Shown: positions 41,816 through 52,422 of the stretch, piece after piece | Numbering within the stretch: the first letter of the stretch is position 1 | Layout of the letters: each line of letters starts with the position of its first letter | The notes under the pieces: generated by a model | The model's database searches: none | What the model was told of the DNA's origin: nothing | Seen by the model: the letters and a program-made list of their open reading frames with translations, nothing else | Program-made: the position numbers and the translations under genes | Origin: Verrucomicrobiaceae bacterium | GTDB taxonomy: Bacteria; Verrucomicrobiota; Verrucomicrobiia; Verrucomicrobiales; Verrucomicrobiaceae | Direction of reading: 5' to 3' | Length of the DNA: 64,000 bases | NCBI GenBank assembly: GCA_016713035.1 | Contig: JADJPW010000002.1 | Coordinates: forward strand, 682,001-746,000

Positions 41816-44800
41816 ATGCGAACGCCCTACGCACGCATCTTCCCGTTTGCCGTTTTTTCGCTTCTATATGGTGCTTCCCTAGCGCCAGCGGCAACGGATC
41901 AATTTAGCACTGGTCCGAACCAGGGCACCCCAGACGGACTCTGCGATGTGTGGCAGATGGTGTATAATGGTTGGGGGATCACCACCGCAGGCGATGAAGA
42001 TAATGATGGCTGCTCGAATGTGCTGGAGTCCATCATGGGCACAGATCCACGTAGGGCAGGGGATTGCCTCAAAGTGGGCAACACCGTGGTCTCAGCGGGC
42101 AATGTGGTCTTCACTTTCGATGCGGAGAAGGGCAAAAAATACCGGGCACTGTGTGCGGACTTGCCCAATGCCGCGCCGGGTGACTGGCAACCCGTCGCAG
42201 GTAGCGATAAAGTGCCCACCAGCGATAACCCGAACGAAACCATCGTGGTGAGTAAGCCGCCGGGCTCGAAGAAGTTTTACCGGCTCGAGGTCACGGACCA
42301 AGATCTGGACGCAGATGGCCTCTCTGACTGGGCGGAAGCTCGACTGGGCAGTGATCCGAGCATGGTGACTAGCCCGACGAACGCCTCTGGTGGTGTGGCG
42401 TCTGATGCGGAGACGCTAGCCTCACTGATGTCGCTGGTGATGCTGCCTGGAGTGACGGATGCTTTCGAAAAGGAAGGTACAGCAGCCACCGTGCGTGTGC
42501 AGCGCTCCGTTGGCACGATGCCACTGACCATTCAGCTCAATGGGCTGCCCGGTGCGACCCTGCCCACAAAGGCGAGCGCGGAGTCTGGTGAATTTTTCTT
42601 CCAGAACATGGCCGGTGTGACGGTGACGAGTGTGACGCTGCCAGCCGATGCTGGCGTGGCGGAGCCCTACGAAATCGCCAAGGTCAAAGCTGTGGTGGAT
42701 ACGACGGAGGAGGTGCCCGAGGCACTCAAAGTATGCGTGGCACTGCCTGGTGCCGCAGGTGCGAGCGGTGGCGCAGGGACGACTGTGTCCATCTGTGATG
42801 CCAATCCGACCGATCCTGCCAATCGACAGCTCTACGTGGCCTTTCTGGGCCGTGAGGCAGGTGTAGCATCCACCGCTAGTGGTTATGCGACAGCGCTGGT
42901 CGATGGGGCAAATAACACGGCCTCCATCTCGGTCGTCTTTAACAATCTATCCTCGGATCAAAACACCGCCTACATCCGCATTGGCCCCGACTTAGAGGTG
43001 CAGGTGCTGCCGATCGGTCAGGTGAGCGGCGCAGGGTGGAATATCCGTGCCGCGCAGACTCAGGTGACAGACCAGCGCATGCTCGATGCACTCGCGGATG
43101 GCGAGCTCTATGTGGCCATCACGACGGTGAATTTTCCCGATAAGGAGCTCTGGGGCTATTTCAATAAAGCTGCTGGATCGGTGCTGTTCGATCCGAGTAA
43201 CGCCAACTTAGCCGCTCCGGCGCTGGGCAGCTCCCTGTGGCAAAATCCGACCGGAGATGCCCTGGAGCGAGATATTTGGCGCTTCATGAACCAAGCGACG
43301 ATGGGCGGCACCACAGCTCTTTATGCAGAAATCCGTGCAGAGGTGGATGCCGCCATCGCAGGAGGTGGTAGCTACATCCAGGGGCTCTCGAACTGGCTCG
43401 ATAAGCAGATGGACCCAGCGCAGACGCCTTCGCTGAACTATCAAAAGCTGGTCATGGCGGCGGATATGGAAGAATTCGCCCTGCGTGGGAACAAACCGAT
43501 CACCTATAGCAACGACCCGCAGCAAAATGGCGGCACGATCGGTGTCACCTACGTCAATGGCATGCCCGTGGCGAACACCGGCAGCCCGAACACGAACGAT
43601 CCCGGCAACAACCACCCAAACAACAATGGCAACTCTCCCAATCGCCGCCGCGAGTGGTGGACGATGGTGCTGCAAAGCCAGGACCATCTGCGCCAGCGTG
43701 TAGCCCAGGCCCTGAGTGAGATTTGCGTCATCTCGGAGCGTGATGCTGGAGTGATGACTTGGCACTACGGTGCGGCAAATTGGTGGGACATGCTCGCCGG
43801 GGGAGCTTTCGGCAAATACCGCGATCTGCTGCAAAATGTGACGCTCAGTCCGATGATGGGCATCTACCTCACGAGCATGGCGAATCGTGCCACTTATGTG
43901 TCCGGTGGCATCACCATCAGCCCAGATGAGAACTACGCCCGCGAGATCATGCAGCTCTTCTCCATCGGTCTGGTGCTGCGCCATCCAGACGGCAGCCTCA
44001 TCCTCAGGCTCTGAGGGGTTACCGATCTCCACCTATGATAACAATGACATCACAGAGCTGGCTCGCATCTTCACCGGCTTCTCCCACGGCGCACGCAATG
44101 GCCTGGTGCGTGCAGGCATATACAGCGGCACGGGTGGTGTGACCACGACGGATCAGCGCATCTCACCCACCTCCTATGCCAATGGTACGACGAACAATGT
44201 GTGGTTCGGCCGCCAGGATGGGCATATCTATTGGCAGACTCCCTGGACGACACCGATGGCAGTGATCGGTCGCCAGAGCACCACGGTGTATCATGACTTC
44301 AATGCGAAGACGCTTTTCAATGGCAAGCACCAGCAAACATACTTCACTGGGCAGACGGTAAATAACATCGCCCCCTTCACGCCTGCCACAGATGCGGAGA
44401 CACACGCACTGGCCCTAGCAGAGGTGATCAAAGCGCATGATGCACTCGCTGGCCGCGCCTCGGCATCGACTTACCCAGATTACAATACGGACCCGAATCC
44501 TGCCAACCCTGGACACACCAATACACCGATCAATATCTCACGCTGGCTGATTCAGCGCCTCGTGACCTCGAATCCCTCCGCTGGATACATCTATCGAGTG
44601 CAAAAAGCCTACCGCGACACAAATGGCACTCTCGGAGCCGTCGTGAAGGCCATTTTGCTCGATTATGAGGCCCGCAGCCTCCAGCTCGCAGATACTGCTG
44701 TGTCACATGGGAAGCTCAAAGAGCCGCTCATTCACTTCGCGCACATTTTGCGCCAGTTCCGCGCCTACTCGGGTGCCCCTGTGAATTTGCTGAAGGATAT

Positions 44801-47800
44801 GCAGACCGGTTTTTCGGAGACGGATGCTCCGATGGGCCAGTATCCAGCATCTGAGCTGGCGAAATTCGGCTCCTACAACCTCTCACCTCCCGCAAAGCCC
44901 GCTGCATGGCCGGATGGGCCATTCCGCTTCCGTATCGACAGCTTGCGCAGTAATCTCGGTCAATCGCCGCTGGATGCGCCGACGGTGTTTAACTGGTTTT
45001 ATCCAGATTTCACCGTTCCGGGCAAACTGGCCCAAGCAGGCCTCTTCGCGCCAGAAATGCAGACAGCCACGGAGGCTGCCGAGGTCTCCAAGATCAATCA
45101 TTTGTATAACTACACCTGGATGACTCTCGGACCGATGAGCAGCACGCCAGGCGTGAGCGGGGCCGATTTCATCTTCCGCAACGGATGGGCCACTCCTGCG
45201 GCGCGGCTCTCGATCAATGGAGGCACCTCGTTCCTGGGTTATCCAGCCACGTTCGTGCTGGACTCTACGAATTGGAACACGGGCGTCAAAGTCACGATGG
45301 TAGGCGTGAATAACCAGCAAATCAGCCGGATGGCCTACAGCGGACTGCGTTTTGCCGTCAGTGGATCTGCGGCAGGTTACAATGGCATCGCCACACCCGC
45401 TAGCCCGCTCACCTTCATCGAAAATGAGGCGAAAAACGAGATGCTCGTCGTCTCGGAGTCCAGCTCCAGCACTTGGGTGCATGAAGATGGTGTTACTGAC
45501 AGCGTCAGCATCCGCCTTTCAGCTCCGCTGCCACCTGGAGCGAGCGTGGACGTATCCTTCGCCAGTGCGAATGGGGAGATTCTCATCACGCCAGCGACTT
45601 TGACCTTCACGGATGCGAATTGGGCCACGAATCAGTCCATTACCGTCGCCGCGATCAACGATTCCGAATTGGAAAATATCGGCGCTGGCAATGACCGTAT
45701 CCTCATCACGACCAGCAGCACCACCTCTGCTAACTATCACGACCTCGTCACGGCCGACGTGTCGGTCAATGTGAATGATAATGATGGCGGAATCGGCATC
45801 GTGATCGCGGAGAGCGCAGGCTTTACCGATGTGGCCGAGACGGGGAACACCGTCGCAGGGCAGGCGGGCGTCGATAGCTACACCATTGCACTCACGGCAG
45901 CTCCTACGGCCAATGTCACCGTCACCGTGACTGGCAACGGCGTGCAGGTGAATCAAACTGGCACCAGCACCACCTTTGGCACGGCTTACACACGCACCTT
46001 CACCCCCACGCTCGATCAGGCGGTGTCTGGCAGCACCAGCGGCTGGAATGTGCCGCAGACTGTCCTCGTGCGTGGCAACAACGACACCACCAGCGAAGGT
46101 CCGCACTGGGGCCGCGTGGTGCACACCATCACCACTGCTGGGGGCTACTCCGCAGGCTTGTCCATACCGATGGTCACCACTCACATCGCCGATGATGATG
46201 ATTACGTCATCCTGCGCCACACAGGCGGGGAAACTCGCGTGATGGAGGGCGGAGAAGTCACTGATACCATCACCGTGCGTCTGCGCAGCAATCCCACCGC
46301 GCCTGTCAGCGTCACGCTGAGCTCTCCGCAGCTCACGGTGAGTCCTTCCACACTCGTTTTTGTCCCCACCGGCAGCAGTGGCACGCTCTGGAGCTCTGAG
46401 CAGACCGTCAGCGTCACCGCGAACGACGATTATGTGAATGAGGGCATCCAGCGCGGTTTTGTCTCCGATGCGCCGCCGGTGCCTGCGACCGCGACGGCTG
46501 CGATTTCTGGCTTCGCCGTGACAGGAGTGAATATCACGCATCCAGGTCATGGCTACGTCGGCACCCCATCGGTGACTTTTAGTGCTCCTGCGACTGCAAT
46601 CACCGCTACGGCCACCGCCGTGCTCAATGGCAGTGGCGCGGTCTCCTCGGTCAGTGTCACGAATATCGGTGCGGGTTACACGGCGGTGCCAAACGTCACT
46701 TTCAGTGCCCCCACAGCGGGCGTTACTGCCACAGGCTTGGTCGCACTGACTGCGGATGGCAAAATTCAGTCAATTTCCATCACCGAGCCAGGCTCCGGCT
46801 ACACGTCAGCACCTAGCATCACCATCGCCGCGCCCGTCGCAAGAGTAACCGCAGTGGGTCATGCGCAAATGAGCGCCGATGGCAAGGTGGAGGGCGTCGT
46901 CATCGCCAATCCTGGACTGGGCTACACCACGGCACCTAGCGTTTCCATCACCGCTCCGGTGCTGCCACCAGTGGTCATCAATGCTTTCACTCAAAGCACG
47001 GGGAATAACAATGGCGTCGCAGCTCCCGTGCTGCCCGTCACTGTCCTCGATAATGATGATTCACGCCTCATCGTGACAGAGAGTGGAGGTAGCACCATCG
47101 TCAATGAAGATGGCACCAGCGATACTTACACCCTCGCCTTGGGGCGTAGGCCAGATGTGGGCAGCACGACCACCGTCACGCTTAGTCCCAGCACCACCGG
47201 CATCCAGGTCGCTCCCGCAGGTCCTTTCACCTTCAATGACACGAACTGGAATACGCCTGTCGCCATCACCGTCACCACCACCAATGATTCCACGGCTGAA
47301 CCCAGTGGGACCGCCACCATCACACATAACATTGCCAGCACCGATGCTACCTATGACCGCGTGAATACGCCAGTCGTCGTCGTTACGGTCAATGACAACG
47401 ATCCTGCACTCGCTGTCACTCAGAGCAATATCTTCACTCAGGTCAAAGAAGGCGGCTCCAGCGGCACAGGCGGCACACCGAGTCTCAGTGACACCTTCAC
47501 TGTGGGCATGAATGGACGAAATCCCGCTAGCGGCACCACCGTGACCGTCACGCTCGTGCCGAATGGGCAAGTCACAGTCTCACCTAGCGTGCTCACCTTC
47601 ACTAGCGCGGCCACTGCTGCGCAGACCGTCACCGTCACGGCCGTCGATGATGATGGGACCACTCCTGAATCGACGGTGCACACAGGTGTCATCGGATTCA
47701 ATGTCGCCAGCACCGATAGTTACTTCAATGGTGCCTTTGTCCCGCCAGTACTCGTCCAAGTCACCGACAATGACGCTGCGGGCATCAGCATCGTGGAAAG

Positions 47801-49538
47801 CAGTGGCACTACCTCCACCACGGAGGGTAGCTCTACCACCGATAGCTTCACCGTGGTGCTGACCAAGGCTCCTTTGTCCGGCAATGTCGATATCGACATC
47901 AATGGCGGCACTCAGTCACGCCTCAGCAAGACATCCAGTGTCGGCTCCGGCACAACCACCACGCTGAACTTCACCGCCGCGAACTGGAGCGTCCCACAGA
48001 CAGTCTGGACTTTGCCAGTCGATGATACGGCTGCCGAGCTGCGTCACCTCAGCCCCATTTCACTCACCGTGAATGCCTCAAGCAGCTCCGAATACGCCTC
48101 ACTCGCTCCGCTGGCCGTCACCCACATCATCGCAGACAACGATAACAGCTCCGTGGCCAATGTGGTGCGTCTGACAGAGAGCAGCGGCTTCACTTCTGTC
48201 ACAGAAAGCTCTACTACAGACACCTTTACCGTCGTCCTCAGTCAGCAGCCTACGGCCAATGTCGTCCTCAGCTTCGTTGGTGATAGCCAGGTAGCCGTCA
48301 CGCCATCCACACTCACCTTCGTCCCAGGGGCCAGCGGTGCAGGCACCTACAATGTGGCCCAGACGATCACCGTCCGCGCCATCGACGACAGTGTCATCGA
48401 GCCCGCCATCCTGCATTGGGGCCAAATCACGGCCACCGCAGCCAGCGCAGACCCATTCTTCGATGGAAAAACCATCACGCCGCTCATGAGCAGCATCTAT
48501 GACAATGACGGCCCACGCCTGCAAATCATCCAAAGTGACGGCAGCACGCTCACCAATGAAAATGGCGTCACAGACACCTATGCGCTCCGTTTGAGCCACC
48601 AGCCCAGCTCAGACGTCACCCTCACTGCGACGGCGAATTCACAGCTCAGTCTTTCCAGCAGCGTATTGACCTTCACCACGGAAAACTGGGCCACACCCCA
48701 GACGATCACCATCACCGCGGTCAATGACACCGACGTCGAGGCCATCACCCACAGCGGCCTCATTACGCACTCACTTAGCAGCGCAGATCCCTTCTATCAG
48801 AATCTCTCCGCGCCCACTCTGACCGTCCCAGTATGGGATAATGACACTCCCAGCATTGATGTCACACCTGTCGGCGGCACCGACACCGTGATCACCGAGG
48901 GCGGCGCTAGTGATGCCGTCCTCGTGAAGCTCAACACGCAGCCCGCTCCGGGCACCAGCGTCACCATCACGCTCTATCCGCCGGCCTACTTCATCCCACC
49001 GCCGCAGATCGGGAAAACCAGTGGTTACTTCGTCAACGACCTCGGAAGCAGCAATCAGCGTGATAACATCGTCATCGACTACACCGAGAGCATCCTCAAA
49101 TACCGTGAGGTTTTCTACGCGACGCTCACCTCGCTCTACGCACCTTCCCCCGTCCCCACCACGCTCGCCACCGCACCTAGCGCGGCAGATGCGATCAAGC
49201 TCCAAAAGTCACACTGGGCTGCGAGTAAAGCTGTCGTCGATCAAATGGACCTCTGGTTCAATGGCGGCAGCTTAAAGGCCAAATTCGCCACCCTCATCGA
49301 GCCTCACGCCGCCGCTCCCAGCCCGCTACCGTCCGTCAATGCCCGACAGGCCGTCATTGAGGCCATTTACGCTCACAGTGGTGGCACAGATCTGCCCGCC
49401 ACCAAGCGCTACGCAGCCCCTGGCACCTACAACATCAAAGCCCCACCCACAGACACCTTCAACACCGACATCCGCGACCGTGTCCGCTGGTGTGGCTACC
49501 TCATGACCGTGGGGGCACCGGGGCTGATCTCACATTGA
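41816..49538 (+). CDS. Giant secreted DUF1800 protein interrupted by Calx-beta-like modules; 1-nt frameshift
   Basis: Signal peptide MRTPYARIFPFAVFSLLYGA, a type-3-repeat-like Ca region (DEDNDGCSNVLESIMGTDP; DLDADGLSDWAEARLGSDP), then DUF1800 (FMNQATMGGT; RVAQALSEICVIS; ENYAREIMQLFSIGL). At about 44005-44012 one extra base stops the frame after PDGSLILRL; one base fewer restores G-S-E-G-L-P-I-S-T-Y-D-N-N-D-I-T and a protein of about 2573 residues. DUF1800 continues to FNWFYPDFTVPGKL, then eight or nine Calx-beta-like modules ending in DNDx follow (45,400-48,850), and the last segment (DRVRWCGYLMTVGAPGLIS) looks like the DUF1800 C-terminus. Normally paired with DUF1501 (49997). Function unknown; possibly cell-surface or secretion related. 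Confidence 0.85.
46508..46962 (+). repeat. Four tandem G-x-G-Y-xxx-P repeats nested inside a Calx-beta module
   Basis: Four units of about 38 residues, each with the pattern I-x-x-P/I-G-x-G-Y-xxx-P-x-V/I-x-F/I-x-x-P (HPGHGYVGTPSVTF, NIGAGYTAVPNVTF, EPGSGYTSAPSITI, NPGLGYTTAPSVSI). They sit between DDYVNEGIQ and VLDNDDS, which are the two ends of one Calx-beta-like unit, so this is a domain inserted within a repeated domain. Confidence 0.75.
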
Positions 49539-49548
49539 TCCTATGTAA

Positions 49549-49578
49549 TCCTGATTTTTGATTCCTGAATCCTGATTC
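49549..49578 (+). repeat. Left inverted repeat of the four-helix-bundle cassette
   Basis: Thirty bases built of 7-bp units (variants of TCCTGAT, with one T-rich unit). It is the reverse complement of 49962-49991 with a single mismatch. It begins ten bases after the stop of the DUF1800 gene and ends eight bases before the ATG of the four-helix gene. Confidence 0.9.
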
Positions 49579-49586
49579 ACTCTACC

Positions 49587-49949
49587 ATGACGAAAGATCA
49601 GCTTAGAAAGAGAACCAAAGAGTTTGCGCTGCGAGCGATCAAACTCGTCGATGCACTACCTCGAAAGCCTTCTGGTGATGTTTTGGGTAAACAGCTTCTC
49701 CGCAGTGCCACCTCCGTCGGTGCAAACTACCGCAGCGCCTGCCGTGGACGCTCCGAGGCCGAATTCGTCGCCAAACTCGGTATCGTGATCGAGGAGGCTG
49801 ATGAAGCCGAATACTGGATGGAGCTCATCAGCGATGGAGGACTCATGAAAGCCTCTCGCGTGGCTCCTCTTCAAAAAGAAGCCTCAGAACTCGTCGCCAT
49901 TTTCACCGCCTCTGTCAGAACCACCCGCCGCAAAACCTCCAAACGCTGA
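49587..49949 (+). CDS. Four-helix-bundle protein (23S rRNA intervening-sequence protein family)
   Basis: A 120-residue all-helical protein. It shows the family signature LGKQLLRSATSVGANYRSAC followed by the helix FVAKLGIVIEEADEAEYWME and ends in a basic tail (RTTRRKTSKR). The family is encoded in 23S rRNA intervening sequences of some spirochaetes and Coxiella and as scattered chromosomal copies in PVC and Bacteroidetes genomes; a relative (Avd) acts in diversity-generating retroelements. Here the gene is bracketed by long inverted repeats and splits a DUF1800/DUF1501 pair, as an inserted cassette would. There is no reverse transcriptase. Biochemical role unknown; RNA or DNA binding is inferred from the basic surface. 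Confidence 0.9.
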   Translation: MTKDQLRKRTKEFALRAIKLVDALPRKPSGDVLGKQLLRSATSVGANYRSACRGRSEAEFVAKLGIVIEEADEAEYWMELISDGGLMKASRVAPLQKEASELVAIFTASVRTTRRKTSKR

Positions 49950-49961
49950 ATCCCAGAATCG

Positions 49962-49991
49962 AATCAGGAATCAGGAATCAAAAATCAGGAA
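49962..49991 (+). repeat. Right inverted repeat of the four-helix-bundle cassette
   Basis: Heptamer array ATCAGGA-ATCAGGA-ATCAAAA-ATCAGGA; reverse complement of 49549-49578 with one mismatch. It ends five bases before the ATG of the DUF1501 gene, so it occupies the position of that gene's ribosome-binding region. Confidence 0.9.
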
Positions 49992-49996
49992 TCCCC

Positions 49997-51784
49997 ATGA
50001 ACATCTTCCTCCGCAAAACCGAAGACCGCTCGAAGCCCAACCGCCGCGACTTCCTCCTTCAAAGCGGCTGCTCTGCGCTTGGGCTCACCACCATGGTCAA
50101 TACCATCGCCCAGATGAAGCTCGTCGGCTCCGCCGCAGCTCAGTCCGCGGGTGATGATTACAAGGCACTCGTCTGTGTCTTCCTCAATGGCGGCTGCGAC
50201 TCCAACAACATCCTCATTCCCGCCGGAGCCACCTCCGCCGCCCGTGCGAACTACTCTGCTGCCCGCGGTGTCATCGGCATCCCAGACACCCAGTTTGATT
50301 ACACCCCAGCTGCGAACAACGGCTACTTCGACGGCACCACCAATAACAACACCTCCGCCGTCACCACCCGCATTTCCCCGCTCAATGGCAGCGGCACCGG
50401 CAGTCAATACGACCCAGTCAGCCGCAGCAACTATACCCAAAATGAAATGGCACTCCATCCCGGTGCCTATCCGCTCAAAGGCCTCTTCGACAGCCAAGAT
50501 CTCGCCTTCATCGCCAATATCGGCACCCTCGTCGGTACTCAGTACATTACCCGAGCGAACTTCAACACTCTCCCAGCCTCCACCAAGCCGCCCCAGCTCT
50601 TCTCCCACTCCGATCAGCAGGTGCAGTGGCAGTCCTCTCTCCCTGACAAGCCCTTCGCTCAGGGGTGGGGCGGGCGTATCGCCGAAATCGTCGGCGGTAT
50701 GAACAATGGCGACCTCGGCGTCAGCGTCTCCATCGCTGGGGCGAATAGCTTCCAAATTGGCGTCACCGAGCAGCCCTACTTCATGAACACCAGCGGTGCT
50801 GTCACCGCCCTCAGCGGCTTCTCAGGCGGCTCACCATCCACCTCATATGGCGGTGCCCTGCGTAACTCTGCCCTCAATCCCCATTACCCCCGCACCGCCC
50901 TCCCCACGGGCAAATACGATCCACTCGCCGGCATCTCCGGCCTCACAGCAGGCGATCCACTCAGTGCCACCAATTACCAAAACACTGCCGCAGGCTGGAG
51001 ACTCCGCGCTTTGGAGCAAATCCTCGCCGCCTCGCACGAAAGCCTCTTTGATGAAACGTACGTCGGAGTCCCCCAGAGTGCCCGCAATGCCGAAGGACTC
51101 GTCGGCAATGCCCTCGCACAGACCGCCGCGCCTAATCCCACTCTCGATCAGCATTGGGTGAATTGGTTCCCCGGCGGCTTCGCACAGACTGACCTCAGCA
51201 ATCAGCTCAAAGTCGTCGCCCGCATGATCGCTGGCCGCACCGTCCTCAACAACAAGCGCCAAATCTTCTTCGTTCAGATCGGTGGCTGGGACACCCACGT
51301 CTCGCAGATCCCAAACCCCACCGCCCAAAACCAAGGCTACTACAACCTCATCAACAACCTCTCCCGCTCCATCCGCGCCTTTGCCGACTGCATGAAGGCC
51401 ATCGGCATGTGGGACAAAGTCATGATGTTCACCGCCTCCGACTTCAACCGCACCTTTACCCCGAATAAGAGTGATGCCACGGGTGGCTCCGACCACGCCT
51501 GGGGTGGCACCAGCATCATCGCAGGCGGTGCGGTCCAAGGCGGCAGAATTTATGGCCAATTCCCCGATCTCACCGTGAATGGCGGTATTGACTGCACTGG
51601 CAATCGCGGGCGCTGGATTCCCAGTACCGCCGTCGATCAAAAAGCCGCCCTCATCGGCAAATGGTTCGGCCTCACCGATGCTCAAGTCGCTCAAGTCTTC
51701 CCTAACATCACCCGCTTCCAGCCCGATCTCAGCCCCGCCACCCTCAATGCGCGGAACATCAACATGATCGACTTCGGGGTGTAA
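49997..51784 (+). CDS. DUF1501 family secreted protein (Tat signal)
   Basis: A 595-residue protein with the Tat-type signal NRRDFLLQSGCSALGLTTMV followed by the DUF1501 fold: YKALVCVFLNGGCDSNNILI, LGVSVSIAGANSFQIG, VARMIAGRTVLNNKRQIFFV, GGWDTHVSQ, MMFTASDFNRTFTPN and GTSIIAGGAVQGGRIYG. DUF1501 resembles alkaline-phosphatase/sulfatase superfamily folds and is nearly always encoded next to DUF1800, as here. The pair has no proven role. The ATG directly follows the cassette's right inverted repeat, with little room for a native ribosome binding site. Confidence 0.92.
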   Translation: MNIFLRKTEDRSKPNRRDFLLQSGCSALGLTTMVNTIAQMKLVGSAAAQSAGDDYKALVCVFLNGGCDSNNILIPAGATSAARANYSAARGVIGIPDTQFDYTPAANNGYFDGTTNNNTSAVTTRISPLNGSGTGSQYDPVSRSNYTQNEMALHPGAYPLKGLFDSQDLAFIANIGTLVGTQYITRANFNTLPASTKPPQLFSHSDQQVQWQSSLPDKPFAQGWGGRIAEIVGGMNNGDLGVSVSIAGANSFQIGVTEQPYFMNTSGAVTALSGFSGGSPSTSYGGALRNSALNPHYPRTALPTGKYDPLAGISGLTAGDPLSATNYQNTAAGWRLRALEQILAASHESLFDETYVGVPQSARNAEGLVGNALAQTAAPNPTLDQHWVNWFPGGFAQTDLSNQLKVVARMIAGRTVLNNKRQIFFVQIGGWDTHVSQIPNPTAQNQGYYNLINNLSRSIRAFADCMKAIGMWDKVMMFTASDFNRTFTPNKSDATGGSDHAWGGTSIIAGGAVQGGRIYGQFPDLTVNGGIDCTGNRGRWIPSTAVDQKAALIGKWFGLTDAQVAQVFPNITRFQPDLSPATLNARNINMIDFGV

Positions 51785-51869
51785 CGCTGAAAACGCTAGG
51801 CTCAGGCTCTCCGATAGGGTGCCGAGGGGTTGAATGATTAAGGTCTCTTAAATAAATCTGCCGTTTTAA

Positions 51870-51885
51870 TGGCATAAAAATGCCA
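51870..51885. other. Palindrome TGGCAT-AAAA-ATGCCA
   Basis: A perfect 6-bp inverted repeat with a four-A spacer, 85 bases after the DUF1501 stop and 18 bases upstream of a sigma-70-like -35 box. It could be an operator for the following genes or a weak transcript end. Confidence 0.4.
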
Positions 51886-51903
51886 ATTCAATCGACTCGA
51901 TCC

Positions 51904-51933
51904 TTGACCGGAGGACCGAGTGGGGATTAAAAT
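51904..51933 (+). promoter_or_regulatory. Sigma-70-like promoter before the small-protein/helicase genes
   Basis: TTGACC (51904-51909), 18-bp spacer, TAAAAT (51928-51933), about 33 bp upstream of the ATG at 51967. The AT-rich surroundings contrast with flanking genes. It would drive the genes at 51967, 52215 and 52423. Confidence 0.55.
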
Positions 51934-51966
51934 AGGGTTATTATCCGGTTTTAATCCGTCTTTTGA

Positions 51967-52191
51967 ATGGCTCGGCCCTCCAATACCTTCGATTCCTCCT
52001 CCTTGACCATCGCGGTGACACCGCAGGTCAAGCAGTACCTCGAAGACTTGACCCTGAAGGGCACCTTCGGTGGCAGCCCTGCCGAGGCGGCGCGGGCCAT
52101 TCTAAATAATGCGATCGAAACCATGCTCAACAACGGCGGACTCGAGCGCCGGAAATGGACATTAAACAACGGCCAGCTCGTCCAGGCCTAG
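51967..52191 (+). CDS. Small ribbon-helix-helix-like protein
   Basis: A 74-residue protein: SLTIAVTPQVKQYLEDLTLK (a strand followed by a helix) then GTFGGSPAEAARAILNNAIE, the strand-helix-helix order and glycine-turn spacing of RHH DNA-binding proteins or antitoxin-like regulators. No toxin is adjacent. It lies downstream of a sigma-70-like promoter and a palindrome and 23 bases before another small gene; the helicase gene follows. It might regulate its own operon. Confidence 0.65.
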   Translation: MARPSNTFDSSSLTIAVTPQVKQYLEDLTLKGTFGGSPAEAARAILNNAIETMLNNGGLERRKWTLNNGQLVQA

Positions 52192-52214
52192 CACCCAGTT
52201 AACCACCTCACGTC

Positions 52215-52415
52215 ATGCCTGCGCAACTCGAACTTCAAGCCAACGCCAGCGTTTTCACCGTCATCGCCGAAGTGAAGCTCTCCGAGCGGCCATCTCGGCG
52301 TGAGGAAACCAACGAGACGCAGCTCGCAGTCCTCGCTTACGAGCTCGCTCGCTACATGCCCGCCCTCGCAGGTCAGCTCGCCAGCGCAGGCCGCGAGCGA
52401 CTCCTCGCTGCATGA
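52215..52415 (+). CDS. Small protein of unknown function upstream of the helicase
   Basis: A 66-residue protein (MPAQLELQANASVFTVIAEV onward) not recognised. It ends seven bases before the helicase ATG, and the composition is that of a small alpha-beta protein with an Ala- and Leu-rich C-terminal helix. Coding status rests on position, codon phase and spacing in an apparent operon. Confidence 0.5.
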   Translation: MPAQLELQANASVFTVIAEVKLSERPSRREETNETQLAVLAYELARYMPALAGQLASAGRERLLAA

Positions 52416-52422
52416 CCTGCGG

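Noticed and set aside
45519..46550. Long minus-strand open frames over the Calx-beta region
   Set aside because: Repeated composition of the beta modules creates antisense frames; translations are His/Arg/Gly-rich without domain signal.
49549..49991. Diversity-generating retroelement accessory gene (Avd) or rRNA intervening sequence
   Set aside because: No reverse transcriptase, no template/variable repeat pair and no rRNA gene in the window.
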